64,000 nt of DNA, from assembly GCA_963723765.1 (NCBI GenBank), contig CAVRSD010000002.1:248001-312000 (forward strand), written 5' to 3'. Shown in pieces: positions 50,875-60,595 of this stretch. Numbering within the stretch: position 1 is the stretch's first letter; each line of letters opens with the position of its first letter. Below the pieces are notes generated by a model. The model was not told the origin of the DNA and made no database searches. It saw only the letters and a list, made by a program, of their open reading frames with translations. Source of the DNA: DATBAX01 sp963723765. GTDB lineage: Bacteria > Acidobacteriota > Terriglobia > Terriglobales > Acidobacteriaceae. Both the position numbers and the translations under genes were made by a program.

Positions 50875-53001
50875 TCAGCGATTTGCCGCGTTCGGCGCAG
50901 CTGGGCTAGTAGGCGGATTCTCTGCTCTTACCAACAACGCAACTCGTGGGAACAGGAAGTGCCCGGCAACATCATCAATGACGTTTACCTGGCAAGTGTA
51001 GAAACCGGGCTTTAGTTGTGTTAAGGCGACGTCCAGCTGAAACACGGCGGCTTTCCGGTCGCGCGCCGTCAGTTCTTTTGTATCCACCAGCGGGGTTTCG
51101 TAAACTTTAGTCTTCCCCTGGAAAAACGCCACGTTGGTCATAACTCGAATGCCTGCGTTGTTGTTCCCGCCATTCTCGTGTCCCGGATCATAGACTTCGT
51201 AATAGAGATAAAGGTGCTGCCCGTTGGAAAAGACGTGGGTTACGCTGGGAACGATCTCGGAACCGTCGCGTACCAGAGGATTGTCCGCGTTCTTTTTCTT
51301 GCCGGATGGCTCGATCTGATTGGCCAGAACCACCGAACTCATTTTCAGCGGCTGGGCCTTCAGGTCAGGAACGGTGAAGTCGGTTTCAAATGAACCCATC
51401 TGTCCTGTCTGATTTTCGCGCACCACAAATTTGAAATGATATTTGCCGGTGGGAAGAACGAATCCACTGTCATACTGCACGTTCTTTTGTTTCACTTGCG
51501 TCGACGTGTTTACCGCCAGCTTCACCGTGTCGCGCATGTTTCCTACCGGGCGTTTGTTGGCATCCAGCACGATCCCAATGACGTCCAGAGTAGCTTTGTC
51601 CTGAGAACTGCTGCTGACAAATGGAATCTGCGATCCCGGTACGACCAACGAAACCGGAACGAAGAAACGGTCGTTGCCGATACGAAAGTAGCCGGACGCA
51701 AGATAAAGCGGCAAATCGGTGGCCGGGAGATCAGAAGTAAGTTGTTCTTCAAGCTGGCGTTCGCGATCGTCTTTGTTGGAGTGTTTATAGTCGGCGGGAG
51801 CGTAATAGCCGTGACGATATTCGATTTTGACCCCAGGGCGGTTGAGGCTGACCGTGATACGCCGGTAATGCCCGTCCCGCGCGGGATTGGTGCTGTGGTA
51901 GCCAAGAACGTAGTACGTGGAAGTGTCGTCCTGCACCCCTTTGAACACTTTGCTGAAATCGTTGGAATCGAGGAAGGCGCGGCCGCCGGTGTCGCCCGCC
52001 AGCGTGACCAGGGTTTCCTGCGTGGTGAAATTGGAGTTCAAAGCATTGAGCGAGGACTGTCCGGAATATGGCGAGGTGCCGCGCAGGCTGGCACTCTGGG
52101 CTTCGCCACCCGACACCAAAGCTTGCAGCCCACGAATGTCGAGGGTGTAAATCGACAGGTTCGCGCGCACGGCGGCGTTGGTCGCAGAGCGCAACTCGGA
52201 CTGGTTCTCAATCCCTGTGCGATCCATGCCACTAGAAAAGTAGATCAAGGATTTCTTCTGATCGATGTGAGCCAGTTGCTCGGCCACGGACCGCAAAGCT
52301 TCCAGCCGTCGATCAGTGTTGAATACGTTGTATTCAGTGTCGTCCACAGTAAAAGATCCGCCCGTGTCCGCCGTGCCTTCGGTGGTACCGGTGCTTCCCT
52401 CTTCAAACCCTTGTCCAGAGCCCGCATTGAAGGACTGCAATATTTTCTTGAGCCGCGCCCGGTCGGAAGTGAAGTCCTGATTTAATTGCAAAGAACTTCC
52501 TAAAGAAACGATGGACACCAGATCCGCCGGTTCCATTTGCTTGTCCACATAGTTCTCCGCAGCCGTGGCGGCATGATCGATTTCATCCGGCTCCATGGCG
52601 GACAGATCAAAGAACAAGACAATCAGCCGGCGATCTTTGTATTGAAGGGCTGCACTGGCAGGTGAATTCGCGGGAGCGGGATTACTGGAAGGCTGGGCAT
52701 TTTCCAACGGCTTGACTTGCGCGACGTCCATGGACGGTATGGCATCCGTGTTTTCAATGTCGAACGAAACTACGTGCTGCGACTTGCCGTCCTCCTGTAG
52801 CTTGAAATCCTCGGGCTTTAGGTTACGGACCAAGTTTCCGCTCTTGTCGCGCACTGTCACATTCACTAGTACGATTTCGGTCTCGGAACGAAACGTATAG
52901 TTTGGATCTTGCGAGAAAAGACCTGGACCGATCAACGAGAAAAGCAGTAGCGCCACGAATTTGCTGAATCGTCGATGGGTACAAGTAGTCATCTCTGGCA
53001 A
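50875..53001 (-). CDS. VWFA-related acidobacterial-type secreted protein
   Basis: 708 aa with a Sec signal (about 14-31, VALLLFSLIGPGLFSQ). The acidobacterial VWFA domain (about 35-370) begins with VLVNVTVRDKSGNLVRNLKPEDFKLQEDGK, then LIVLFFDLSAMEPDE as a MIDAS-like strand (FDLSA in place of DxSxS). YFSSGMDRTG and a YYVLGYHSTNPARDG end-strand follow. The remaining half is beta-rich. The family occurs in many copies in Acidobacteria and is uncharacterised. The ATG lies two bases after the stop of the TonB-dependent receptor, so the two are co-translated and probably act together at the outer membrane. Confidence 0.88.
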   Translation of the reverse strand: MPEMTTCTHRRFSKFVALLLFSLIGPGLFSQDPNYTFRSETEIVLVNVTVRDKSGNLVRNLKPEDFKLQEDGKSQHVVSFDIENTDAIPSMDVAQVKPLENAQPSSNPAPANSPASAALQYKDRRLIVLFFDLSAMEPDEIDHAATAAENYVDKQMEPADLVSIVSLGSSLQLNQDFTSDRARLKKILQSFNAGSGQGFEEGSTGTTEGTADTGGSFTVDDTEYNVFNTDRRLEALRSVAEQLAHIDQKKSLIYFSSGMDRTGIENQSELRSATNAAVRANLSIYTLDIRGLQALVSGGEAQSASLRGTSPYSGQSSLNALNSNFTTQETLVTLAGDTGGRAFLDSNDFSKVFKGVQDDTSTYYVLGYHSTNPARDGHYRRITVSLNRPGVKIEYRHGYYAPADYKHSNKDDRERQLEEQLTSDLPATDLPLYLASGYFRIGNDRFFVPVSLVVPGSQIPFVSSSSQDKATLDVIGIVLDANKRPVGNMRDTVKLAVNTSTQVKQKNVQYDSGFVLPTGKYHFKFVVRENQTGQMGSFETDFTVPDLKAQPLKMSSVVLANQIEPSGKKKNADNPLVRDGSEIVPSVTHVFSNGQHLYLYYEVYDPGHENGGNNNAGIRVMTNVAFFQGKTKVYETPLVDTKELTARDRKAAVFQLDVALTQLKPGFYTCQVNVIDDVAGHFLFPRVALLVRAENPPTSPAAPNAANR

Positions 53002-53003
53002 TC

Positions 53004-56000
53004 TTAGAAGCGGAACCGCGCAATCAGTTGAAGCGTCCGCATGGGGCCCACTCCGATCACTTGTCCGGCTGTAGGCGAATTCAGGTTTGTGTCAATGGAA
53101 CTAAATTGTGGCCGGTTAAAAATGTTCGCAGCGGTAGCGCGAAATTCCAAACTACGATTCTCTTTCATCGGGACGACTTTGGTCATCGCCATATCAAACA
53201 CTAAACTGCCGGGTCCAATAATGCTGTTGCGGCGGGCATCGCCATATTGTGGTTGACCATTTGGCAAGAGCGGCGGCGCAATGAATGCGGCAGTGTTAAA
53301 CCACCGATCTTTGCTCGGATTTGGCAAGCTTATCGACTGCCCCGCAACAACATCGGGCCGGAGAGTTCCATTCGTCCCACGATTGACGTCCGCGATGTCG
53401 TTTAAGATTCTCGGCGTGAACGGTAAGCCCGATGCGATGGTCCAATCGCCACTCCAGTGCCAGTCACCGAACAAAGCGCGCCACGGAGTATTGTTGGTGA
53501 GCCATCGTCGATCATGCCCGAAAGGCAATTCCCAGAGATAATCCGCCGTGAATTTGTGGGTCTGGTTGAAGCTGGAGAGTCCGCGCTCGGCAGGGATATC
53601 GAACGCATTTTGTGCAACCACTGTCGATCCGCCGCCGATGGTCGATGCATCATCGATGGACTTCGAAAAAGTATAGGTGCCCCCTACCGAAAACCCACGT
53701 TGTAGTCGTTTACGAATTCGTACCGAAGCGGCGTTGGCCTCGGAATCGCCCTGCGCATCTTCCCAGTTGAAGGCATCGACGTTCGGAATGCGAATTCCGG
53801 ACGGAATCCGATTGGGCGCTTCGAGAATATCCAGTCGTGTGCCTTTGGTTCCGGTGTAGTCGATATTCAAGATCAGGGTAGGACGAATTTCTTGTTGAAT
53901 ATCCAGATTTCTTATCTGGACGTAGCCGAGGCGGTAATTTGGATCCACGCCATAACTATTCGTTACCGCGCCAGGAGAGGGTGCCGGAAATCCGTTCTGT
54001 AAGGTGAGTGGATTTGTGGAGGATTCGATATTGGTAGCCGTGATTGCAAATGGAGGTTGAAAAGCGAGTTGTTGAACGATCTTTTGATAAGCACCGGTAT
54101 TGTAGTTAATACCGTAACCCGCGCGAACCACGGTTTTGTTGAATGGCTTCCACGCAATCCCCACTCGGGGGGCAAAGTTGTTGCGATCGGGATGCATCAA
54201 TGTCGCTGGGTATTGCTGCCCAGTCAGAGGCCCAATCCCGCCGGCCTGTACCGAAGCCGCATTCGGAGTTCCGAGCGCAGGATTCAACACTCCGGGAGTG
54301 AGATCGAGGTTGGCCAGTCGATAGTTGAGCTCGGTATAGGGAGAAATGTATTCGTACCGTACCCCAAGATTGAAAGTCAGGTTGCCGCGAATTTTCCATT
54401 CGTCCTGCAGGTACGAATCCCAGGAATTCCCGCGAAAATGATAGTTATCCTGACCCTCCTGCAAAGCTCCATATTGCACGGAAGTCTGTTGTGGCATGCC
54501 TAGCAGGAAATCCGCAAAATCAAAACCCGTCCCTGGTACCGCCTGTAGTTGGCCGTTTACTACCTGCGTCTGTGACGTATTGAACCCGCTAAAAACAAAA
54601 GATCCCCGAGGATTGCTATCGGTCTGATTGTTAAGCTGGATCCGGCGGAAATCACCACCCCATCGCCAGGTGTGCTTCTTGTGGTTCCAAATCATGTTGT
54701 CGGAGAAAGTCAGCGTCTGATTCCGCTGCAGCAACGGATTCGTATCCTGAAGACTGCCAAAGTTGCTGAAGGAAAGATTCGGTATCCCCCAATCGAAGGG
54801 AGTTTGTGAGACTCCCGTAATTCCGGCAACTCCAGCAATGTCCTGTGAAAACGCGTACAGATTCTGCGTAGACGTGCGGCTCCGGTTGAAGTCCACCCTC
54901 GCCGTGTTGATCAGCCTGCCGAAAGTGCGAGTGTACGAGACTGGTATGTCAAAACTACGCGACGTCGTGCTTCCGCCCACGCTCGGAAACGGATTGGTCA
55001 GGTTAACGCTCGTGCCATGATAATGAAAACCAATACTCAAACTATTGCGCGAGCCTCCGCGACCACCGCGGCGGGCACGCGGAGTCGTAGCGCCCAGCGT
55101 GCGGTTTAGGCGAATATTCAGATCATCGCTATCGCTGATGGCAGAGGTGGCGTAATAGAAGTTCTGTTCACTGCCGGGAAGGTTGGGCAGTGGAATGTAT
55201 TTCAGCAATGCCATTGCGGCGGGGTTAATGTTGGGAATGGTTTCGTTTGGGAACGGCGTGTCGGTGTTGGGATCATAGATCTGCACCGGTGTAGCGGGCC
55301 CGCCTCCGCGCGATGGCACCGTAGCTTCCGAAAAATTTCCTTCGCGCTCCAAAAGAGTAGGCACCGTAGAAAACGCGTCAAAAGGACTATCTCCCCGCGA
55401 GCCGTTGTAGTTTATAAAGAAGAAAGTCTTGTCCCCACCGTGGTAGAGCTTGGGAATATTCAGCGGGCCACCGATGGATCCACCAAATTTGTTCTGCTCA
55501 TAAGCGGGCTTGGTCACCGGTAATCCAGTCAACGAATAGGGAGATGCGCTGAGAGCGGAATCGCCGAGCGTGTAATAGAGGCTACCGTGGGGCTGGTTGC
55601 TGTTGAATCCTCGTCCTCGAAAACCGCCACCCCCACCGCCACCAAACCCTCCTCCACCCGGCCCACCGAATCCTCCGCCAAAGCCACCGAATCCATTGCT
55701 TGTGCCACCCGGCGGCCCTCCTATTTCATCGACCCGTTGCCGGAACTCATCGCCATTCAACTGCCCCATCGGATTCGAAGTATTTCCGGAAACCGCTACC
55801 GACTCCGTAGCCGCATCGGGGGCAATCCCAGGCACTGGCATTCCCGCTGGCGCGATCTGATCGGTTCCACTACTCGTTGAAGTCTCGCTGCCCTCTCCCT
55901 GCGTAACTCGCAGGCTCTGGAAGCCTCGATTCCCCGCCGTCCGGTTCGGTGCAGTTTGTTTGGGTTCTGTAGGCAGAGAGCTGGGTTGGCGAGAGAGCAG

Positions 56001-56381
56001 GACCAGTTCGAGGGTCACTTGTACGTTGCGGTTTGCGGCCCCAATGACCACTTCGTGTGTCGCCACCGCGAAGGCGGGCATCTGAGTCCGCACCACATAA
56101 TGTCCGTCGTCCGGAACTTGCAACGCAAAGCTGCCATCAATGTCGGTCCAGGTAACGATCTTCTGAGCGGTCGTACTATTGGCGGCCGTAACCGTGACAC
56201 CGGGAAGAGGCATGTTGCCCGATTTCACCAATCCACGAATCGATCCGCCCGGCTTAACAGGCGTTTGGCCTGCTAATCCTGCTGGAAGTAGCAGGCAGAG
56301 GCTTAAGAGACACGAAAAATGGCGACGCAAAGACACCGGATAAAATAACCTTCCTATCCGCAGTTTGACAGGGGATTCCAT
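53004..56381 (-). CDS. TonB-dependent receptor, Oar-like, with carboxypeptidase-regulatory domain and Gly-rich insert
   Basis: 1125 aa outer-membrane receptor. Signal peptide about 18-38, then a CarboxypepD_reg domain (about 45-130; GGSIRGLVKSGNMPLPGVTVTAANSTT). Between it and the barrel is a low-complexity Gly/Phe region, about residues 225-260 (plus strand about 55600-55710), with repeated GGGFGG units. The receptor part includes DGGDKTF-like loops and NFAPRVGIAWKPFNKTVVRAGYG. It ends LQLIARFRF with the Phe required for barrel assembly. It differs from the receptor at 6692-10084 by the Gly-rich insert. Two bases upstream of the VWFA gene. Ligand unknown. Confidence 0.89.
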   Translation of the reverse strand: MESPVKLRIGRLFYPVSLRRHFSCLLSLCLLLPAGLAGQTPVKPGGSIRGLVKSGNMPLPGVTVTAANSTTAQKIVTWTDIDGSFALQVPDDGHYVVRTQMPAFAVATHEVVIGAANRNVQVTLELVLLSRQPSSLPTEPKQTAPNRTAGNRGFQSLRVTQGEGSETSTSSGTDQIAPAGMPVPGIAPDAATESVAVSGNTSNPMGQLNGDEFRQRVDEIGGPPGGTSNGFGGFGGGFGGPGGGGFGGGGGGGFRGRGFNSNQPHGSLYYTLGDSALSASPYSLTGLPVTKPAYEQNKFGGSIGGPLNIPKLYHGGDKTFFFINYNGSRGDSPFDAFSTVPTLLEREGNFSEATVPSRGGGPATPVQIYDPNTDTPFPNETIPNINPAAMALLKYIPLPNLPGSEQNFYYATSAISDSDDLNIRLNRTLGATTPRARRGGRGGSRNSLSIGFHYHGTSVNLTNPFPSVGGSTTSRSFDIPVSYTRTFGRLINTARVDFNRSRTSTQNLYAFSQDIAGVAGITGVSQTPFDWGIPNLSFSNFGSLQDTNPLLQRNQTLTFSDNMIWNHKKHTWRWGGDFRRIQLNNQTDSNPRGSFVFSGFNTSQTQVVNGQLQAVPGTGFDFADFLLGMPQQTSVQYGALQEGQDNYHFRGNSWDSYLQDEWKIRGNLTFNLGVRYEYISPYTELNYRLANLDLTPGVLNPALGTPNAASVQAGGIGPLTGQQYPATLMHPDRNNFAPRVGIAWKPFNKTVVRAGYGINYNTGAYQKIVQQLAFQPPFAITATNIESSTNPLTLQNGFPAPSPGAVTNSYGVDPNYRLGYVQIRNLDIQQEIRPTLILNIDYTGTKGTRLDILEAPNRIPSGIRIPNVDAFNWEDAQGDSEANAASVRIRKRLQRGFSVGGTYTFSKSIDDASTIGGGSTVVAQNAFDIPAERGLSSFNQTHKFTADYLWELPFGHDRRWLTNNTPWRALFGDWHWSGDWTIASGLPFTPRILNDIADVNRGTNGTLRPDVVAGQSISLPNPSKDRWFNTAAFIAPPLLPNGQPQYGDARRNSIIGPGSLVFDMAMTKVVPMKENRSLEFRATAANIFNRPQFSSIDTNLNSPTAGQVIGVGPMRTLQLIARFRF

Positions 56382-56444
56382 CTATTCAAACACAGCAGTT
56401 ATGGCATTCGGGTAAAGGTTCGGTCAAGGAAAGTAATCTTTTGT

Positions 56445-56471
56445 AAAACTGGTCCGTCCTGGGCCAGTTTT
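56445..56471 (-). terminator. Terminator of the GH29 gene
   Basis: AAAACTGG (56445-56452) / CCAGTTTT (56464-56471), 11-base loop. The stem overlaps the GH29 stop codon; on the minus strand its second arm ends in TTTT followed by ACAAAAG. Confidence 0.6.
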
Positions 56472-58117
56472 ATTGAAACGAAACGCGGAAGGTATAAGCG
56501 TATTTGCCCGAAGGCTGAGCCGGCAACTGGAGGTGCAATCCGTCGGATTGCTGCTTCCATCCAATATTGGCATTGGAGCCGAGCAGGGTCACATTCGCAA
56601 CTTTCTTCTCGTCGGGAGAATTGCTGCCAAGGGAATGGATGGTCATGTGGCCGTCCGCAGGCCATCCCAGCTCGATGGCGTAAAGAGAATTGTCTTTAGT
56701 CGTAAAACGGAAGTCCTCTGGTGTGTAAGGCTTCGTATCATTCTCATGAAACGGTCCACCGGAGACTTTGGTCGGCCCTTCTCCGTAAATTCTCCACGGC
56801 CGTGTGCTGTAAATCGCTTCGCCGTTCACTTTGAGCCATCCGCCGATTTCCAGCAGCACTTGCTTCGCCGGTTCAGGGATCGTGCCGTCGGGGCGCGGGC
56901 CCACATTCAAAAGCAAGTTGCCATTCTTACTGACGACATCCGCCAGCAAACGAATAATGAACTCTGGTGTCTTGTACGTATCATTTTCAATATATCCCCA
57001 CGAGCCATTGCTGATCGAAGTATCGGTCTGCCAATGCATGGGACGGATGTCGGTCAATTGTCCTCGTTCGACGTCGAGCGTTGCGGAATTGTCCGGGAAA
57101 TCGTCGTTCTTGTAATTGATGACTGCGCCGGTACCGCGTTGCGCGCCCTGGTTGTAGTAGAAGGCGGCAAAACGCGAAAGATGATCGCGGAATGCCGGCT
57201 GCCCTACCCACCAGTCGAAATAAATCATGTCGGGATGATATTTCTCTACGATCTCGGCCGTGCGCGCGAGCCAATCGTCCATGAATGCGGGCGAGACGTA
57301 AGTCCAGTCTTGAATCAGCCGGTCTTCATACCCCGGCTTCACCATACGAGTGTGAGCCGGGCCGTAAAATGCCGCGTATTTGGGATCGTTTACGTCAGAA
57401 TCGAACTCCCGGCCTCCGTCAAAAAACCAATCGTGCTCGGCGCGATGTGATGACGCCCCAAAATGAAGACCTTCCGCACGAATTGCATTGGCGAGCTCGC
57501 CCAGAACATCCCGCTTCGGCCCCATTTTGCCGGCACACCAGTCGGTCAAATTCGATTCATACATCGGAAAACCATCATGATGCTCGGCCACCGGAACCAC
57601 ATATTTTGCTCCGGCCTCATGAAACAGCCGCGCCCATGCTTGCGGGTCAAAATGTTCCGCAGTCATCTTGGGAATAAAGTCCTTGTAGCCGAACTGGCTC
57701 TGCGGCCCATAGGTGGCAATATGGTGCTTAAATTCGGGAGAGCCTTTCTGATACATGTTGCGGGAGTACCACTCGTTGTCGAAGGCGGCAACCGAATAGA
57801 GACCCCAATGAATGAAGATCCCAAACTTCGCATCGGGATACCACGCCGGCTCCTGATATTTCTGCAGCGAGTCCCAGTCTGGACGGAAGGGTCCCTCGTT
57901 GACCTGGCGGTCAACTTCTTTCAGAATCTCCGCCCGCGGAGCGTCGTACTTACTATTCGCCTGTCTCCAGATGTTGTCGATGGCTAACGGGATCGAGAGT
58001 CGTGGTTTGGGCAAACAGCAATGCGGAGTTAGAAGTAAGGAATGCCAGCGTCAGAACACAAACACCAATCAGAAAACTCTGACGTCTTTGAGAAACGGAA
58101 AGCTGAATGCTCCTCAT
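56470..58117 (-). CDS. Secreted alpha-L-fucosidase-like GH29 enzyme, interrupted by a +1 frameshift after the signal peptide
   Basis: The catalytic part starts in the frame of 56470-58014 and contains GH29 markers: KFGIFIHWGLYSVAAFDNEWYSRNMY, AEHHDGFPMY, YFDWWVG (nucleophile Asp region) and NLLLNVGPRPDGTI. The upstream frame (ATG 58115-58117) encodes a Sec signal, FLIGVCVLTLAFLTSNSALLFAQTTTLD, which joins this frame if one base is removed near 57985-58000. That gives 548 aa with LDP then LAIDNIWRQ. Without the repair the enzyme would need a TTG start and have no signal. It likely releases terminal alpha-L-fucose or a similar sugar. Fifty-two bases downstream of an aldose epimerase. Confidence 0.86.
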
Positions 58118-58169
58118 GGGGTAGCGATTATTCCCTTTCTTGCCGTGCTCAAGCAATCCAGACAATCAA

Positions 58170-59390
58170 CTATTTTGCTTGTCCACCACTTTTGCTCGGC
58201 TGGAACATCTCGAGCCGCACGTGATAGGTGGCGGACTCTCCGGGCTTCACGTTGACCATGCCGGTCTTGGTTTTGCCCCACTCTTTCCCGTAGGGATCGC
58301 CATAGTTAAATTGCGGCTCAATCGCCACAAACGACTTCTCCGGAGGAGAGTACACCTGGATGGCACTCACATCTTTTGAAAAAGCGGTGATGCGCAAACC
58401 GTAATCCGCAGCGGGATCAATCACTTCTGTGACTACACTTCCGTCCGCCTGCCGTTTCAGATCGATGAAGCTTTCATCGAGGAATAGGGTCTTCAACGGG
58501 GCACCAGCAGCGGGAGTAAAGTCATAGGCAGAATCGGCCATGGGAACAATCTTGCCCGTGGGAAAAACATCGTCATAATTGTTCACGATGGCCCGTCGAG
58601 TTGCGGGAATATGCAAGCGTGCCTGCTGGCGATCGCCACTGGGAAAGGCAAAATAAGGATGCCAGCCAATTCCCAGAGGCAGGGTTTCCTGGCCTACATT
58701 CTTTACCGTAACTTCCATTTCAACGTTGTCGTCCCGGAGAGTGGTACGCACATTAACATCTGCGCTGGAAAACCAGTGCCCGCCAAAATTGCCAGCGTGA
58801 AAAGTCCCTTCCACGTAGGATTCGTCGGCGTTTTTCGTTACATTTACATCCTCGAATTTTGCGTCGAGGATCATGCCGTGCATGGCATGTTTTTCAGCGC
58901 CTGGGTTCTTGCCTTCCCAGTTAGCCAGCAAAGTTGCGGGCTTGCCATCAATTTGGGTTTCGATTGTCTTGCCATCGGCGGAGAGTTTTCCGCGAATGCG
59001 GTTCGCAAACGGCACCAGGATGGCGCCACCAAGTTTGAATGATTCATTGCCATAGGGATCGTCAGAGCCACCGGCAAGGCGCTTTGCAGCTTCCTCTAAC
59101 GACGGCGAAGCGATCAGGTTGATCTCTCCTTTACCCGGCACAAAAGCGCGAATCTGAAAAAGATTCATGCCCCTACCTGGCAGAACTTGCACCGAGAGAA
59201 ATTGCGGCTCATTCGAGGTTTGAAGACGCGGACGCTGTAACTCAATCACCGGCTTGCCTCCGACTAAAATCGGATTGGTTTGGGTCTGTGGTTTTTGCTC
59301 TTCACTTTGACTTTGCACCGATCCAGTCCGTGAGCACCCTGCAAACATCAAGGGGAAAAACAAAAGTGTGAATAGAATTTTCTGGACCAT
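58170..59390 (-). CDS. Aldose-1-epimerase-like lipoprotein
   Basis: 406 aa from the ATG of MVQKILF at 59388-59390, which gives a lipoprotein signal with lipobox FAGC (Cys about 18). The frame opens earlier to 59468, but that part has no signal character. The galactose-mutarotase fold has the catalytic His in IGWHPYFAFP and the base Glu in AIEPQFNYGDPYG. The enzyme interconverts alpha- and beta-anomers of free sugars. A membrane-anchored periplasmic form beside GH29 suggests it prepares released fucose or galactose for uptake. The gene sits upstream of GH29 on the same strand and probably shares its transcript. Confidence 0.85.
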   Translation of the reverse strand: MVQKILFTLLFFPLMFAGCSRTGSVQSQSEEQKPQTQTNPILVGGKPVIELQRPRLQTSNEPQFLSVQVLPGRGMNLFQIRAFVPGKGEINLIASPSLEEAAKRLAGGSDDPYGNESFKLGGAILVPFANRIRGKLSADGKTIETQIDGKPATLLANWEGKNPGAEKHAMHGMILDAKFEDVNVTKNADESYVEGTFHAGNFGGHWFSSADVNVRTTLRDDNVEMEVTVKNVGQETLPLGIGWHPYFAFPSGDRQQARLHIPATRRAIVNNYDDVFPTGKIVPMADSAYDFTPAAGAPLKTLFLDESFIDLKRQADGSVVTEVIDPAADYGLRITAFSKDVSAIQVYSPPEKSFVAIEPQFNYGDPYGKEWGKTKTGMVNVKPGESATYHVRLEMFQPSKSGGQAK

Positions 59391-59515
59391 GGTAGCAGTC
59401 TCCATTCGGCAGAATGCGTCAGGCAAACTGGCCCATCGCTTTGTGCAACTATCGTGCCGCACAAACAAGCGCCATATTATCTGAAATGATGGTCGCGTTG
59501 TAGACGATTACAAGA

Positions 59516-59537
59516 AATTCATTTGCTACAATGAATT
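59516..59537. promoter_or_regulatory. Inverted repeat over a candidate -10 of lacI-type gene
   Basis: AATTCATT-TGCTAC-AATGAATT (perfect arms) about 28 bases before the LacI start. A TACAAT (59527-59532) inside it looks like a -10 on the plus strand. The layout could allow self-repression, although LacI operators usually have a central CG, which is absent here. Confidence 0.4.
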
Positions 59538-59565
59538 CTCTTTAACTCCTTTCTCCGGCATTCCT

Positions 59566-60561
59566 ATGAGCATCCGTGAGGTCGCCAAAAGGGCAGGCGT
59601 TTCCACTGCCACAGTTTCGCGAACCATCAATGGCTCCGAAGATGTGAGTCCGCGCACCGCCGCCAAGGTGCACAAAGCTATTCAAGAGTTGGATTTCTAT
59701 CCCAACACCCACGCCCGCACTCTGGTTTCCGGCCGCAGCCGCATGCTGGGTCTGATCATCTCCGACATCACCAACCCCTTTTTCCCCGATCTGGTCAAGA
59801 GCTTCGAAGATCGAGCGGTCCAGGCAGGACTCGAAGTCATTATTGGAAACACCGATTACGACCCCAAACGCATGGCTGGCTGCATCCGCAGAATGGTTGA
59901 ACGCAAAGTGGATGGGGTCGCCATCATGACCTCGGAAGCAAACGCGGAACTGGTTGCCGAGCTTGCGCGCAGAGATATCCCTACCGTATTCCTCGACACC
60001 GGAAAGACCGGTCCACGGAGTGTCAATATCGTCATCGACTATGCCCAAGGCATCCGGGAGGCATTCCAGCACCTTTTCTCGCTGAATCATCGGCGAATTG
60101 GGTTTATCACCGGCCCGTTGAATCTTGAGTCGGCTCGCAAACGGCATGCCGCTTTTCTCGCGGGCGTAGAAGTCAACGGGGTTTTCGACCGCGAACTGGT
60201 CCAGATTGGAGACCACAGGATCGAAGGCGGCGCCACCGCGATGAAGAACTTGTTGCAATTAACCGTGCGGCCCACCGCCGTCATCGCGTCCAATGATCTC
60301 AGCGCAATTGGCGCGCTCGGCGCCATTCACGAGGCGGGATTGAAAGTCCCCGAAGATATTTCCCTCGTCGGTTTCGACGATATCTCGTTTGCTCGCCTGA
60401 CTCAGCCGGCGCTTACGACTGTCCAGATCTCCCGGACACAACTGGCCATCACCGCTTTTGCTGCTCTGGAAAAACTCATTGGCAAAGACGACTCTCAACA
60501 GGTCGACTACGCAATTCCCACCCAACTCGTGATGCGAGCATCGACTCGATCCATCCCATGA
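59566..60561 (+). CDS. LacI-family transcriptional regulator
   Basis: 331 aa. N-terminal HTH with hinge helix: SIREVAKRAGVSTATVSRTINGSEDVSPRTAAKV (2-35), then NTHARTLVSGRS. Sugar-binding periplasmic-like core: LGLIISDITNPFFPDLVK, GFITGPLNLESARKR, IASNDLSAIGAL and SLVGFDDISFARLTQPALTTVQ. It probably senses a sugar or its phosphate and controls genes of the flanking carbohydrate region (fucosidase, aldose epimerase, arabinofuranosidase-like); this is from neighbourhood only. The start ATG follows CTCCTTTCTCCGGC, a weak ribosome site. Confidence 0.94.
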   Translation: MSIREVAKRAGVSTATVSRTINGSEDVSPRTAAKVHKAIQELDFYPNTHARTLVSGRSRMLGLIISDITNPFFPDLVKSFEDRAVQAGLEVIIGNTDYDPKRMAGCIRRMVERKVDGVAIMTSEANAELVAELARRDIPTVFLDTGKTGPRSVNIVIDYAQGIREAFQHLFSLNHRRIGFITGPLNLESARKRHAAFLAGVEVNGVFDRELVQIGDHRIEGGATAMKNLLQLTVRPTAVIASNDLSAIGALGAIHEAGLKVPEDISLVGFDDISFARLTQPALTTVQISRTQLAITAFAALEKLIGKDDSQQVDYAIPTQLVMRASTRSIP

Positions 60562-60595
60562 ACTAACTCGTGGCGTTGCGGGCGATCGCTGTACA

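Noticed and set aside
51436..52485. 349-codon plus-strand ORF
   Set aside because: Antisense to the VWFA gene, no signal or domain.
55600..55710. Gly-codon repeat as a separate repeat locus
   Set aside because: It is in frame within the receptor and explained by low-complexity protein sequence.
56473..57450. 325-codon plus-strand ORF
   Set aside because: Antisense to GH29, which has clear catalytic motifs.
59542..60258. 238-codon minus-strand ORF opposite lacI
   Set aside because: The LacI protein on the plus strand is complete and typical; this is its shadow.
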